This document shows positions 38,301-53,100 of a stretch of 64,000 bases of DNA, piece after piece. The position numbers and the translations under genes were made by a program. Each line of letters opens with the position of its first letter. Within the stretch, counting starts at the first letter, position 1. Below the pieces are notes generated by a model, which was not told the origin of the DNA, did no database searches, and saw only the letters and a program-made list of their open reading frames with translations. Origin of the DNA: Sinohyriopsis cumingii (Eukaryota; Mollusca; Bivalvia; Unionida; Unionidae); NCBI GenBank assembly GCA_028554795.2, contig CM068828.1:18488436-18552435 (forward strand), in the 5' to 3' direction.

Positions 38301-39343
38301 GACGATGATGAGGGTGTTGTTGTTGTTTGTTGATGTTATTGATGGTATCACCATTACCAAAATTATCATCAACATCATTATAATCAACAACATTGTCATC
38401 GTCATCATCATCGTTATCACCATCATCATCATCATCATCACGCAGAGATGCCTAAACTTCGACATGGTGCAACAATGACAGATTACCTCCGACAGCAAAA
38501 CCATCCTAGTCATAATCGTTGTTATTGTTATTGTCGAAAATCAACTTTGTTTTGTCGAAAGGAACAAGTTTATTTTTTAAAAATGCCGACTTATGAGTAT
38601 TATGACTGAATATTATTCTTGTGTATCATTAAACGTGTCATCGATTGTAATACTATTTTTAATATAACTGTATCCTCCATTCTAATAATAGCCTTGTATG
38701 TACCATTGACTGTATCCTCCATTCTAATAATAGCCTTGTATGTACCATTGACTGTACCTTCCATACCAACACTATTCATTACTTTAATCCATTTCTTTAA
38801 GTTACAGATTTGGGAGATATTCGGAGTCAAATAATGCATTTAAATTATCTTTGTAAGTAGACTTTTATTCTTTACGCCAATTTCTCATTTGTTGTTAAAA
38901 AGTTGACAAAACATATATAAATAACCAAAACACCTCGGCATTAGAAAATAGATGAAATTAATAGCATGTCCTAGTTTAAAAATTTAATGTAAGTAGATAT
39001 GTGTCACTTGCGATTCTAACGGAAATTAACATAATGCCATCGGATTGCGCGGAGACCCCACGTGGAACTCAAAAAGGAAATTCTGTTTCATAGGTTTAAC
39101 ACGGGAATGGTATTATGGTGGTTTTTAGCCTCAAACGGTCGAATGTTTATAGATTCAAACGTGAACTGACACTACGCCATAGGGTTAAATGGAAATGACC
39201 CTTGATACTCAAATGGTAAATTAACATGGGTCTACGTATGTATGGCCTCAAGAGATGTTATGACCTCAGATTATAATGATAAACTGTTTTACATACATCC
39301 AACACACATTCATTTGCAGGCAAACACACAACATATACTATCC

Positions 39344-39402
<59 letters not shown>

Positions 39403-42400
39403 CACCGCTTTTAATTACTACACACACATAGACACACGCAAACAAACACATCCCTTCAATCCAACGAAAATGGTAGAAAGTGTTGATAAACGTTCTTCAC
39501 ACAAATATACAAATGTAGGAAGTGTTTATAGATACACTGCTATATTCTTGCATACAATCATGCTATCACATATAAGAGAGAATGGAATAAAGGAATTTTA
39601 ACTTTTATTTGTCAACAGCATTCACAAACACATAAAACAGAAAACATACACAACTGGTTTTTGTTAATAGGATTAGTATATCTTTTTTTGTTGTGACCTG
39701 GCCATATTATGTTACAAGTCTCCCTTAGTGTCCACTGTACCAAATAATGAACATGATATTTTTTGTGGAGACCACACGCCTAAAATACGAGGCACGTTTG
39801 GCTTCTTACCCCAGTGTTATTCCTTTTTTCCTTGCATCTCCTTTGACATCCAATCGGGATGGTCCATTCTTTTAAATTTTGGTCCTGTTGAATTCCCTCT
39901 TCTTTTTCAGTATATGATTCTCCCTAAGCCGACGCTACTTTAAGTTAACCCGATCCTCTGTCCCCAACGTTCTGACGAACTGTTGAGCAATTATCAGAGA
40001 ATTAGTTTCCCATTGCAGGTGTCTGGAGTAGGACAAGCCGTTCTTTTACTCGATCCAGGAGGTGATGGACTCGTTCTATAAAGCTAATAGCCTCCAATAG
40101 ATTACCCACTTGACCATGCCCGTTTTCCATTATAGATGTATGAATGAGTCGGCGGTGAATGGCCTCACTTATATTTCAGTATAGACGTGTGCAACCTTTC
40201 CGCAATGTATGTCAGGTTAATGTATGAACATCGTTCTCTTTAATTATTTGTCGAGTCAGTGTGAGGCACCCACTCGGTGCTTTAATATGTGCACCGTACT
40301 ACTCTCAGCTGATCCTATCCGGAAGGAGGAACGGAGAAGAGCGGACTTTTCGAGCCTTTATGTCACTAAAGGATCATATTAATCCTGTGTTGACAAATTT
40401 AGTCGGTGTCGTCTTACAACTGGATATTTAAATTCAAAAAACGAGTTGTGTACTTGTGGCGGATTGGTTAGTAGAGTAGAGAGATATTTTCTTATCTTTG
40501 TCGAATAATGCCCTGGGTTGCAGTATTACAGACGCTTCTAATGTAAGAACTTCAATTTTATGCTGGTTTGTTTTGAGTTTTGGGTTCTGTTATGTATATT
40601 TAATTTGCATTGAATGTTAGTTTTTTAAACTTCTTTTAAGATATGCTGTGGGTTATGTAAAATTGTATTTTTGTAGCTGACCTTGTCCAAATTCAGAGAC
40701 AATTTTGTAAACAAAATTGTTTACCTTTTTCTGACTGAAGGATAAATATTAGGAATATTATTTTGGTCTAAGTCAATGTCATTTTGTTTACCGCGTTCTT
40801 TATTTTAATTTTAGTAACAGACCTTCTAATTATCACTAAGATTTTCTCTTGTAAACATTTGAAACCTTCCAGAATGAATGTGTTCATTAGGTAATATATT
40901 TTTTTGAAAAAATACTAATTGTGACCTAGGTCTGATAGAAGAGCATAAAATCTTGTATACAGGAAATAAATCTATTCCTGCGATAACATCTGAAGCAGAA
41001 ATCATTCTTATTGTTGTGTCCATCATTTCATTTATGCTGGAATTTATTTATTCATTGTATCTATTCACTGGAAATACAAAATGCATATCTAAAATAATAT
41101 TTTTGGAAATATTGACTTAGACTTGCAGTGAAATTCAATTAAGGATATATTCTTTGATATTGCTATTGTGATTTACCAAAAGAATGTTGGCACAGCATTA
41201 CTATTCAGGCCATCATAGGCACATCAACACTTCCAGCATTGGATTTAATTTGGAATACCACTACGGTTTATTCCGAACTTTAATCATTAGGACTTGTGTT
41301 AGGAATTCTAGGATTATTCGGGATTTTTTTCGAAATACATTAAGTTATTTTCTTTTAGATTTTCATTTTATATTTTATGGAAATAACTTGTTTGTTGAAG
41401 TTTACAAAACTTGTTGGTGTTTGCTCTTATCTGTCACTTTGTTTAAGACCATAGAATCGTAACAGGTTCGCTCAGACTATGCCACCTTTGTGGCTAGGCC
41501 TGATGGTTTGGATTACTGACCACCTTATAATTATTATTGGTCAAATTTTGTCTTGCAAACCAGACGTTGCCAATGCTACTTTTGTGTTTTCAGGTGTTGC
41601 GCGGTAGACCCTGATGGTCCGGTCTGTGAACAACCACATACCCTTATTTTAAAACGTTGTGGTCAGATTGGTGAGTCTTATGGATAACTTCTAGTGAACC
41701 AAATGTTGCCAGCGTGTAGCATGTTTTTTTTTTTTGCTTAAGTGTTTTTTGAGGTCTGAGAGAGTATTTGAATTATTCCCTAGTCTTTCACCAACACCAT
41801 TTTTGTTTCTTATATGTAAAGAAGACAGGAGTGAATTTCATGCTTTGTTAGTATGGGTCATGACGAGTTATTTGGTTAGAAGAATAGAATATCGCAGACG
41901 TTTCCGAGAGTAGAACGGGATCAATGTGTTATTGATCTGTAGCTATATTTTTATGTTTCCTACTGGATACATTGGTTTTAGTACCATTTAGCGTTGATTT
42001 AATTGTGGAATCGACACTGAGATTGATTATATATGTATTTTGTTGGGGCTCACCCGTGAGTGTCAGTTTTGTGGGAGTGGAGTCCTGCCGCCACGGATGG
42101 TCAAAATGAACCGCCCATACAGCGAATCACTCCCATGGTGTACCTATCTCCCTCCCCGCTGCAGAACTCTAATTCACTGTATATGGGACATTGATAAAGT
42201 TGTGGAGTGTTTCTCTGTGATTGGGCAATGTGGGCAGTTAATTCACACTGCTATATTACTCGGTTAGATCTTTCCAAAGCTGCGGACTAATACAGTTTTT
42301 CAGTTATTCATCCTAAAATGATTTGAATGTCATATTGGTTCACCAAGTGTGGGGCGCTCAGATGCATGCGTACTTGTTTTTACTTGTTTCTGAGCATTAT

Positions 42401-45400
42401 AATCCATTTGATGAATACTGGGTTTACTCACTTTACTTCTGCTTCTTTGTCGGTCCTTTTTTCCAGGTATGTCCGTTTGGGAGGGCACAGACATAAATTC
42501 TACGGTAGCATTATTCCCGTCCAAGATCTTGAATTTCAAGTTTATTTCTCTCAACAGATTCTCTCTACTACAATAGTGGCCTTACTCCAAGGAATGCAGT
42601 AAGGTGAAGAAGACTCGAATTATAACGGCCTTCCTTGTTGGAGTGTTTTCAATCCATTTAACTGCTTGATTTATTTTCCAGAACTTGACCGTATAAAATG
42701 AACGATTATAGGGTTTTCTCGCCACCCCACCCCACCCCACCCCTGCATGATAGATTCACCAGGAATCACAAATGACAGGACTGGTGAAAGCGCCTTTTAT
42801 ATGATTGACGCTTGTTAGCAGAATTATATTAGGATATGGGAGTTTTTATAGACACACATCTTTACCAACAAACACACCATTTAAAATGAAAGGGGTTTTA
42901 TTTTGATTGGGAAAAAAAAGACATACACAAACGCAAACATGCTTACACAAAACATAACGAAACGGTATTGACAAACGTACTAATATCTCTCTTTTCTAGA
43001 GATGTGTGTGACTTTTATTTTGGTTAGGAGACCTGGGATTTAGTGCTTGACAGAACTGCCACTCCTCACAACGTGCATCATCGCAACATTGACTAGCTTT
43101 TCACGGAGAAAGAGAAGTCGCCTGTGTCCATTTTACACTCCGCCTAATCTTCTCGCCCCGCAGTTTCTGGTGCCGCTGTTGTTGCCATCGAGGATATTCA
43201 TGACATCTTTTGTGATTCATGTTGTCTTTTGTCCTCCCATTTTTCGGTTTTCCTTAATATCTCCTCGTGCAGGACATCTTTCATATATTCTTGTACCATT
43301 TTAGGAAGACGATTGTCCTCAATTTCGTCTTCATCTAGATCTAGTGGTGTTTCGTTCGGGGTATGCGCAGCATAGCCATGTTTTGTCTTGCGATTCTGCT
43401 CAAAGCAGAAGTTAGAGAGTCAGTGATGGGTGGCAAGACTGATGAACACATGGACGTGAATGAAAACATCTCTCTGTTTCGACATGCGAACGTGCAGGAC
43501 ATACAAGGCCAAGATTGATAAAGAGAAATGTGTAAGAGTATGTCCTTACGAGTTTGCTTTATACACAAACACAAAACAACACCTTTTCTATTTCAAAAAC
43601 TAACATGTTGAATAACCTCTCTAACTCACAATAGGAATACTAATAAACAAAGAAACAATATTAAAGATGACCGTATTTAGAAGATTAAAAACATTTTGAA
43701 GTCAAACCTGACTTCCAATGATCAAAGACACTTCCATTTTTCCATCGATGCACACTTCGTTTCTGAGCTATGGCAAAGAGATATCCATAATGTTCACAAA
43801 ACCATCCTTCTGTTTTATCATCAGTTTTAGAGAATCCACGATGAAAACAAGGCACTCAATGTTCTAATTAGTTCCAGGTCGATGATTGCTGCCTTTGTTG
43901 ATGACACTGGCTTGAAAGTCTTTGGTTTTCTATGTGTAAGTCACGCGTAGTCTCTGTACTCTATAGCAAGATAGCTTCGATGTGCTTGGTTTCCAGGGTA
44001 GTCAACTGAGGAAGGGAATGATCATACAAGTCTTTATATCACTTTCTCAAAATCGTCTCTTTTGAGATGAGAGTCTGTGTCTCTTCCTTTTATTCTTGAC
44101 TCGTGTCTGTGTTGTGTCTGACTAAGATGATCGACTTTACATAACATTTTTTCATAGTTAGACCTGTAATACCTTCACCAAAATTGTTCTTGTTCTGATG
44201 ATCGTCTCATAAAGACTGTATTTTTGTCTATTTCTTTTTCTGGATCAAAAATATCCTCATCGCTCATCTCCTAAAGTTTGTCTTGTTCCACATTGTCGTT
44301 TCTGATAGTCGAGTATCACTTCTCTCAAGCTGATGATTTCCAGACAATTACCAAATTCTGTATTCAAGATGACGTTCATTGTGTTTGCAAGAGCTACTGC
44401 AAACAAACGTTCCACACGAAGTTGGCCTGATTTTATAGTGTAGAATTATCCTTGTCGCTACCTTGGTCTGGAGTCAGATGACATCCCCACAAAACATTAC
44501 CGCCTGCATGATCTTCCTTCTAAATACCGTAGCTCAGGTTCGTACGTAGCTGCCATGTGGCTTCAAGGCAGGGTCCAGAAAGATCTCAAGTAATATCTGG
44601 AGCAACGTTAGGTTAAAAGGCGAAGGTTTTCATTTCCACTTGTCGTATCGGATACTTGACTGTCGTTATGCTCAAAGTTTTATTGATGTCGTTTCTGAAT
44701 TGGAACATTCTCAATAATCTCGGTCCATCATGTATTTTCCAATATTTGATTAGTAATCAAACGAATCCAAATTTCGAAAAATTTCTGTTTTTCTGTTTTT
44801 ATTCTCTTGTTAAATGTATTCATGAGATACGAAAGGTTCTACGCTTCGTCCTTGTTGGTACGTAGAAGAAATAAAGTTTTAGCCAGAATTATAAAGCAAA
44901 TTTATAAGAATGTCACGGCCAACCAAACAATCTTTTCTAAACTGAAGCAACACATGTTTCCTGCCTGAAACATATATCCTAAACAATATCCTCGTTTTCG
45001 ATCGACTCCTTCATACAAATGCTTTATCTCTTGTTACAATTCACAGGAGAATCATTTTCAAAAATGTAGATGCACCATGGCGTTTCCTTTGCGCTTAGAA
45101 AAGTTTGTCCAAGAGCTTCTTCTATATTAATGTTGACACTGTCGAGATATAATTTAGCGACAGGAAGATATTGAGGATTTGGAAATTCTCGGTGAACATG
45201 ATACGTGTTTCCACCTTCATCGCAATCAGGTATGGCAGAATCCATTTTGAAAGAAACAGATGCGACTTCCTGAGCGGTTGTGTTTCCCATCACACCGTAC
45301 TTGACCACATCCGAGTACACAAACAATAAATTTAGTCGTTCGTTCAGTTTCACAGGGTAACTAAAATACTTGTAGAATCTATCAATATTGAATAGTCATT

Positions 45401-46345
45401 CATAGTAGCAAATGCAGTGTATTCTGCCACAATTGAAAGCAGACTGGGACAGAAAGTAATAAACATTAATCTGCCGTCCGAAAAGTTAATTTAAGATGAT
45501 GAGGAACTTTATGGTACCCGATTTGTACTCGCTTGAGAGCTTTCTCCGGGGCTTGCTTAAGATTAGTTATTTATACCAAATATTTTGCAAAGATCTGCTG
45601 AAAGTGATGCTACTCAGGAACTTACACCTTTGCCTGACACATTTATTTGTCAGTCGTTTGTTGAGGTCATATTTATTCCTGGTATTGATCAATCAACTGG
45701 AATTGATCACAGTGATTCTCATCTTAAGACTCATTCTCTTTATTTGCTATTCACAAAAGATAGTCACTTCTTTCACTTGTTGTCAAACAAGAACATCCAC
45801 ACATGCCCTGTTTCATTCAGAGGGCTATTAACGAAATTGAAGTCACACAAGTATCAGTTTTTCACTCTGTAAAAAATGGTGTCCTTATGAGAAAATGCAG
45901 GCCAACTGAGGTACGCGCTGGTGATAGTTGTTCAGTGAGCAATACATTTATCGTTCCGAGATAATATCGACAGAAAATTCTTAGCTGAAGCGGCCAAACT
46001 CCAGTGGCTGGTCATTTACGAGTCAGTAAGACTTATCACAAGATCTTGAGTCATTTTTTAATGGCCGAAAATCAAAAGGGATGTTTCTAAATACTGGAGA
46101 TCTTTTTACGCCTTTAATATGGTAGGGCAACCCAATTATAATCTACCTAAGACCCATATGCAATATATTCCTGTATTTGAAGAACGATTTAACAGAATAA
46201 TGGTAGACTGTGTTTGTCCTTCACCAAACACCAACTCTGCCAAAATGTCTTGTAGTACATACAGCGTTTTGTTTGCACAATATTTCCTGTGTCCTTTATA
46301 ATTAAAAGTTTTCATCTTCTCTTGTTTGTCTCGTTTCCATTTTAA

Positions 46346-46411
<66 letters not shown>

Positions 46412-49400
46412 TATTTCCTGTTCGCCAGACAACCCAAGCATGATTTAGACTAGTGTAGGTCATCAACTATCGCGTCGGGCATGCTGTTCCTCCCGGGCTA
46501 CCACATATAGGTAAAGGCATCAGTCATTCCCATGACAACAGGCACAGCAATATGGAGAATACTGCATGTGAAGAGCTAAGGATGCCTAAAGCAGGCGTTA
46601 CACTAGGGCCCCGAAGACGACCAGTGAAGCTATACCACTTATTTTTTATGGCCATGCTTCACAAATCCAAAGGACCTATTCAGAGCGATTCAGATGACTT
46701 GAAAAATATACTTATCCTGTTGCCAGCTAAATCTTAAATGTCCTTGTATGACTTCTCTCTATTGTGTGATAGTAAGTTTGCATGTAACAGTTTAGCAAGG
46801 CCTCTGTTAACACGTCCTATTAAATGTGTGTGAATTTTGAAAGTATGTGTATCAACACTTCCCAGCCATTTCTTTGGATTATAGGGTTGCGTGTGGATTT
46901 TAATTTTAGAGTAACTGATTTTAGGAGGGTGTGTTTGGATCGTATATGTGATGTGTTGGATTATAAATGTAAGTGTTGATCGTAGATAAAACAATTTAAC
47001 ATTAGCAGTCCCGTTGAAAGCAATGCATTCTTAGATTCGTGTTAGTTTCCGATTTCGGTCGACAAACGTTCGACCCATTAAGGTTATAACCCTTTAATGT
47101 TATCCCCATTTTGAACTTATGGACCATGTGATATAACATTATATTTATGACATATTGTTAATTCCCGTTTGAGAGCCAAGTGACAGATAGAACTACTTAT
47201 GTATAATTGATATGCCTATCGTCCATGGATTTATTTTATGCAACACGAAAAGTGGTACAGTAATTGTAAACTAGAAAAAGCAAAGTGAAAGTACATTATA
47301 CGTTGGCCATTGGTTCAGTGATCTTTCATATAAGCTTTATTCAGCCGTCAAAAAAGGTGTTCCATCAAGTGAATAGTGTACCTGATTGAATATTTTTTAT
47401 TGATATCCTCAAATTATTAGGCAAAACTAATGCATATGTGTGCAACAGTAACTTTCAAGGCCTACCTTGTGATTAAGAACTTATATAAAGGAAAGGTCAT
47501 TGATCGAGTCTGATTTAAATACTCCATTTCAACAGAATTTTTCATTAAAAGCACACACATTTTGACAATAAATACAGTATATAAATTCACAGCACGGTGT
47601 TAAAAACTATTATTATAATAGAGTCAAATAGCTCCACCGCACCAGTGACGACCTATTGGAAATTCCTTGTGTCGTTTCTACTGTCAACACCACCTAGAAA
47701 TTCCTTATATATATATATATATTCTACTGTCAATACTACCAAGAACTTCCTTGTGTCGTTTTTAATGTCAACAATACATAGAAATTCCCTTATCTCGTTT
47801 CTACTGTCAACACTACCTAGAAAGTCATTGTGTCGTTTCTACTGTCAACATTACCTAGACATTTCTTGTGTCAATTCTACTGTCAACACTCCCTAGACAT
47901 TTCGTGTGTAGTTTCCAACGAGCAACGGTAGGTTCACCAGAAGTTGTCTGCCGTAAGTAGCTGCACAGTGTACACAATATAAGTTCGTACGGGAGAATAC
48001 CAATTTACAAGGTTCTAAAATTCGACTAAAATGCACAGAATAGTGTTGTCATCACGACAACACGGTATTTGTCGGATTTTGCTTAAATTTGGACGTTCGG
48101 TTGTTTTTAATTAAAGCAATCAACCTGTCTCTTATATTTTTTTAAATTAAGAACAGTATCTCAATCTAAATCAGAACTAATGTGGCTCAGACACAATAGT
48201 ACAACTATCTATGGGTCATATTCGCACAAATCTATCAAATTTCGCAATATGATTGGATAAAGTCTTTCTTTCATTTTACTGAGAGACTCGTTCTTCTTAC
48301 AACACAAGATCTTTATAATAGGTTCAACAAAAGTTTCCAATATTATCTTTAGATCTATAATATGATGACACATTTTATCATCTGACTTGTTATTAAAAAA
48401 ATATTTTCTTGGAATAAAACCTTTGAAACGATGTATTTCCCTTTTATCTTACAAACAACACCTGAACAGCAAAACAATAGATAACTGCCACGATGAAAAC
48501 TATCTTGCTTTCGTTTTACTGGATTATTTTCAAGCTAATTCCAGTGTCTCAATAAATACTGAAAAAAGAAATCTCATTTAAAACCAAGTAGAGTTTTGTA
48601 AAAATCTGACTGTAGTTTTGCACGTATTAATGTATTTATTGTACTGTAATTCTGTGGGGGACTTTTGTCTCTACAAAAGCACTGTCAATAGTGTGATATC
48701 ATTTCAGACTTCGGCTTGACTATTGCCCTGTTTCTTGTTGTGGTTGTATACTTTCCAGACAAACCACCCCAGCCCCCTAGCATCACTGCCAGTCTAAAAC
48801 GATATGACTTCAAAGTGGGATTTTTTAAATTAATCAGGTAATTAATTTGTGTATATGTTTAATTTCCATTAAAAATTACCTCCCCTAGAGTGAAATATCC
48901 ATCATCGTTTTGATCAATTTTATATAGGCATAATATTGAAGGATTACTAATATTGACATACTGTTCTATGGTTGGAGCTACATGAATGCAACGAACTCAC
49001 CATATACATTGAGTACCAACTGAAAATCGGGACTTAATAATTGGACGATATCACGTCCTCTGAAAATGTAGAAGTTTTACATTGAAGCATTTTCCGAAAT
49101 ACATTTTATATACGACAACGACCCAAACAGATTGATGCTAATTATCTCAAGGAGCGCAAATACGAAAACGCATAACGTCAAATAAAAACTGTTTGGCCAT
49201 CAAAACGACTGATCTTTGTTTACATTCATTCCCAACACAACTGAACCAGATATACACAACTGTTTATCGTCTACCCAAACTGTTCAGTATCTACACAAGT
49301 GTTCATCTTCTACCCAACTGTTCAATATCTACACAAATGATCATCTTCTATCCAGCTGTTCAATATCTACACAAGTGTTCATCCTCTACCCAACTGTTCA

Positions 49401-50122
49401 ATATCTACACAAATGTTCATCTTCTACCCAACTGTTCAATATCTACACAAGTGTTCATCTTCTACCCAACTGTTCAATATCTACACAAGTTTTCATCCTC
49501 TACCCAACTGTTCAATATCTACACAAGTGTTCATCTTCTACCCAACTGTTCAATATCTACACAAGTTTTCATCTTCTACCCAACTGTTCAATATCTACAC
49601 AAGTGTTCATCCTCTACCCAACTGTTCAATATCTACACAAATGTTCATCTTCTACCCAACTGTTCAATATCTACACAAGTGTTCATCTTCTACCCAACTG
49701 TTCAATATCTACACAAGTTTTCATCTTCTACCCAACTGTTCAATATCTACACAAGTGTTCATCTTCTACCCAACTGTTCAATATCTACACAAGTTTTCAT
49801 CCTCCACCCAACTGTTCCATGTCAACACAATTATTCATCATCTACCCAATTGTTCATTGCCTATCCAACTATTCAACTCACCCAACTATTTTCTCGAGGT
49901 TATGATACCTCGTCCTTCATCAAATAAAGAAGTTACGCTATCGCATCCTTCATGACATAAAGCAGTCATGCTATTACATCCTTCATGAAATAAAGAAGTT
50001 ATGGCATTATATCCTTCATGAAATAAAGCAAATATGACACTACCTCCTTCATGACGTAAAGCAGTTATGCTAGTTTATCCTTCATAGCCTTATATTCAAA
50101 GACTTAATACTAAGTACACACA

Positions 50123-50178
<56 letters not shown>

Positions 50179-53100
50179 ATGTTTATTCAGATGTATCTTA
50201 CCAGGGACAGATTTCTCTAAATATATTCAAAATGTACGGTGTCTGTCTTTTAAGTGGATTTATTAGTCTGTCTTCGTGCCTCACACATGCCAGACTTTGG
50301 CGTAACGTAAAACTATCAATTCAAGCTATTTGTTTAAAAAAAACACATTAGATAAAATTTGTATTTTTTCCCTTATTCGATGTTATGAACTTATTTACTT
50401 TTTAAATGCTACCTTTTTCCAAGACACAAGTTGTTCTGGTACATCGCCTTCACATTTGCTATCCCAGCGGGCGTTTACGGGTCGTGGGGGAGTGTGCTGG
50501 ACGTCAACCTGAACCCTTTAGGGATAACACAGGTAATAAATAAGCACTGTGTAGGGGCCACACAAGTAAGTGATCCTAACTTTAATTGTTCTCCCATTTG
50601 ATAAACATGAACCATTTCAGTGATTACATAATTATGTGTACATCATGCAGGTAGTAAATTCACCCTTTATATTTAGTTACTAGGCAAGGAATCCTAACCA
50701 TTTAGGGATGACGTATGTGAAACTATCGTCTTGTTTCAAACATTTATTGTACAGTGTTTGGTTATGATAAAAGAATTACATAAGACAGTGATATCGATCG
50801 ATGTTTTGACCAAACCCCAAGCCTAACTATTTAAAGTAAGGTGTAAAAAAAATGACTAAAACTCTGTTACCATTTCTATTACTACTACTACTACTACCAC
50901 TACTACTATTACTACCATTGCTACTACAACTACTATTACTACTTCAATGTCCATTTCAGCTACACCAAAATTATGTGTACTGATAGCAATATTATATGTG
51001 TACTGACAGTAATAGTATAAGTATGTGTACTGATAGCAATATTATAAGTATGTGTAATGACTAACAGTATAAGTATGTGTACTGATAGCAATATTATAAG
51101 TATGTGTCCTGATAGCAATATTATTAGTATGTGTACTGACAATAATATTATAAGTAAGTGTACTGATAGTAATATTATAAGTATGTGTACTGATAGCAAT
51201 ATTATAAGTATGTGTACTGATAGTAATATTATAAGTATGTGTACTGATAGCAATACTATAAGTATGTGTACTGATAGTAATATTATAAGTATGTGTACTG
51301 ATAGCAATATTATTAGTATGTGTACTGACAATAATATTATAAGTATGTGTACTGATAGTAATATTATAAGTATGTGTACTGATAGTAATATTGTAAGTAT
51401 GTGTACTGATAGTAATATTATAAGTATGTGTACTGATAGCAATATTATAAGTATGTGTACTGATAGTAATATTATAAGTATGTGTACTGATAGCAATATT
51501 ATATGTGTACTGACAGTAATAGTATAAGTATGTGTACTGATAGCAATATTATAAGTATGTGTAATGACTAACAGTATAAGTATGTGTACTGATAGTAATA
51601 TTGTAAGTATGTGTACTGATAGTAATATTATAAGTATGTGTACTGATAGCAATATTATAAGTATGTGTACTGATAGTAATATTATAAGTATGTGTACTGA
51701 TAGCAATATTATAAGTATGTGTACTGATAGTAATATTATAAGTATGTATACTGATAGCAATATTATATGTGTACTGACAGTAATAGTATAAGTATGTGTA
51801 CTGATAGCAATATTATAAGTATGTGTAATGACTAACAGTATAAGTATGTGTACTGATAGCAATATTATAAGTATGTGTACTGATAGCAATATTATTAGTA
51901 TGTGTACTGACAATAATATTATAAGTAAGTGTACTGATAGTAATATTATAAGTATGTGTACTGATAGCAATATTATAAGTATGTGTACTGATAGTAATAT
52001 TATAAGTATGTGTACTGATAGCAATACTATAAGTATGTGTACTGATAGTAATATTGTAAGTATGTGTACTGATAGCAATATTATTAGTATGTGTACTGAC
52101 AATAATATTATAAGTATGTGTACTGATAGTAATATTATAAGTATGTGTACTGACAATAATATTATAAGTAGGTGTAATGATAGTAATATTATAAGTATGT
52201 GTACTGATAGTAATATTATAAGTATGTGTACTGATAGTAATATTATAAGTATGTGTACTGATAGCAATATTATATGTGTACTGACAGTAATAGTATAAGT
52301 ATGTGTACTGATAGCAATATTATAAGTATGTGTAATGACTAACAGTATAAGTATGTGTACTGATAGCAATATTATAAGTATGTGTACTGATAGCAATATT
52401 ATTAGTATGTGTACTGACAATAATATTATAAGTAAGTGTACTGATAGTAATATTATAAGTATGTGTAATGACTAACAGTATAAGTATGTGTACTGATAGC
52501 AATATTATAAGTATGTGTACTGATAGCAATATTATTAGTATGTGTACTAACAATAATATTATAAGTGTACTGATTGCAATATTATAAGCATGTGTACTGA
52601 TAGTAATATTATAAGTATGTGTACTGATAGCAATACTATAAGTATGTGTACTGATAGTAATATTATAAGTATGTGTACTGATAGCAATATTATAAGTATG
52701 TGTACTGATAGCAATATTATTAGTATGTGTACTGACAATAATATTATAAGTAGGTGTACTGATAGCAATATTATTAGTATGTGTACTGACAATAATATTA
52801 TAAGTAGGTGTAATGATAGTAATATTATAAGTATGTGTACTGATAGTAATATTATAAGTATGTGTACTGATGGTAATATTATATGTGTACTGACAGTAAT
52901 AGTATAAGTATGTGTACTGATAGCAATATTATATGTGTACTGACAGTAATAGTATAAGTATGTGTACTGATAGCAATATTATAAGTATGTGTAATGACTA
53001 ACAGTATAAGTATGTGTACTGATAGCAATATTATAAGTATGTGTACTGATAGCAATATTATTAGTATGTGTACTGACAATAATATTATAAGTAAGTGTAC

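Larger units (their letters stand above)
38853..48707 (+). other. Intron 6 (9855 bp)
   Basis: The longest intron. It contains a (CA)n run, a solo gypsy LTR (40588-41464), a pair of diverged repeats (about 41480-41720), a C-rich tract (42722), Polinton-like coding scraps (43.1-45.4 kb), a + strand gypsy integrase fragment (45.6-46.3 kb), a (TA)n run and a 38-bp minisatellite (47.65-47.91 kb). Confidence 0.75.

Noticed and set aside
36905-38852. Direct splicing of exon 4 to exon 6 or exon 7
   Set aside because: Exon 4 ends at phase 2 while exons 6 and 7 need phase 1. The resulting frame reaches stops or loses the family match. Exon 5 restores the phase.
39242-39601. 119-codon frame
   Set aside because: It runs through a (CA)n tract that gives Thr-His repeats, and nothing on either side supports a gene.
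46552-46737. 61-codon + strand frame
   Set aside because: No recognisable motif and no exon signals. It sits among transposon debris.
49193-49955. Three overlapping + strand frames of 180-244 codons
   Set aside because: They are one 38-bp repeat read in three frames. The repeat simply has no stop codon on that strand.
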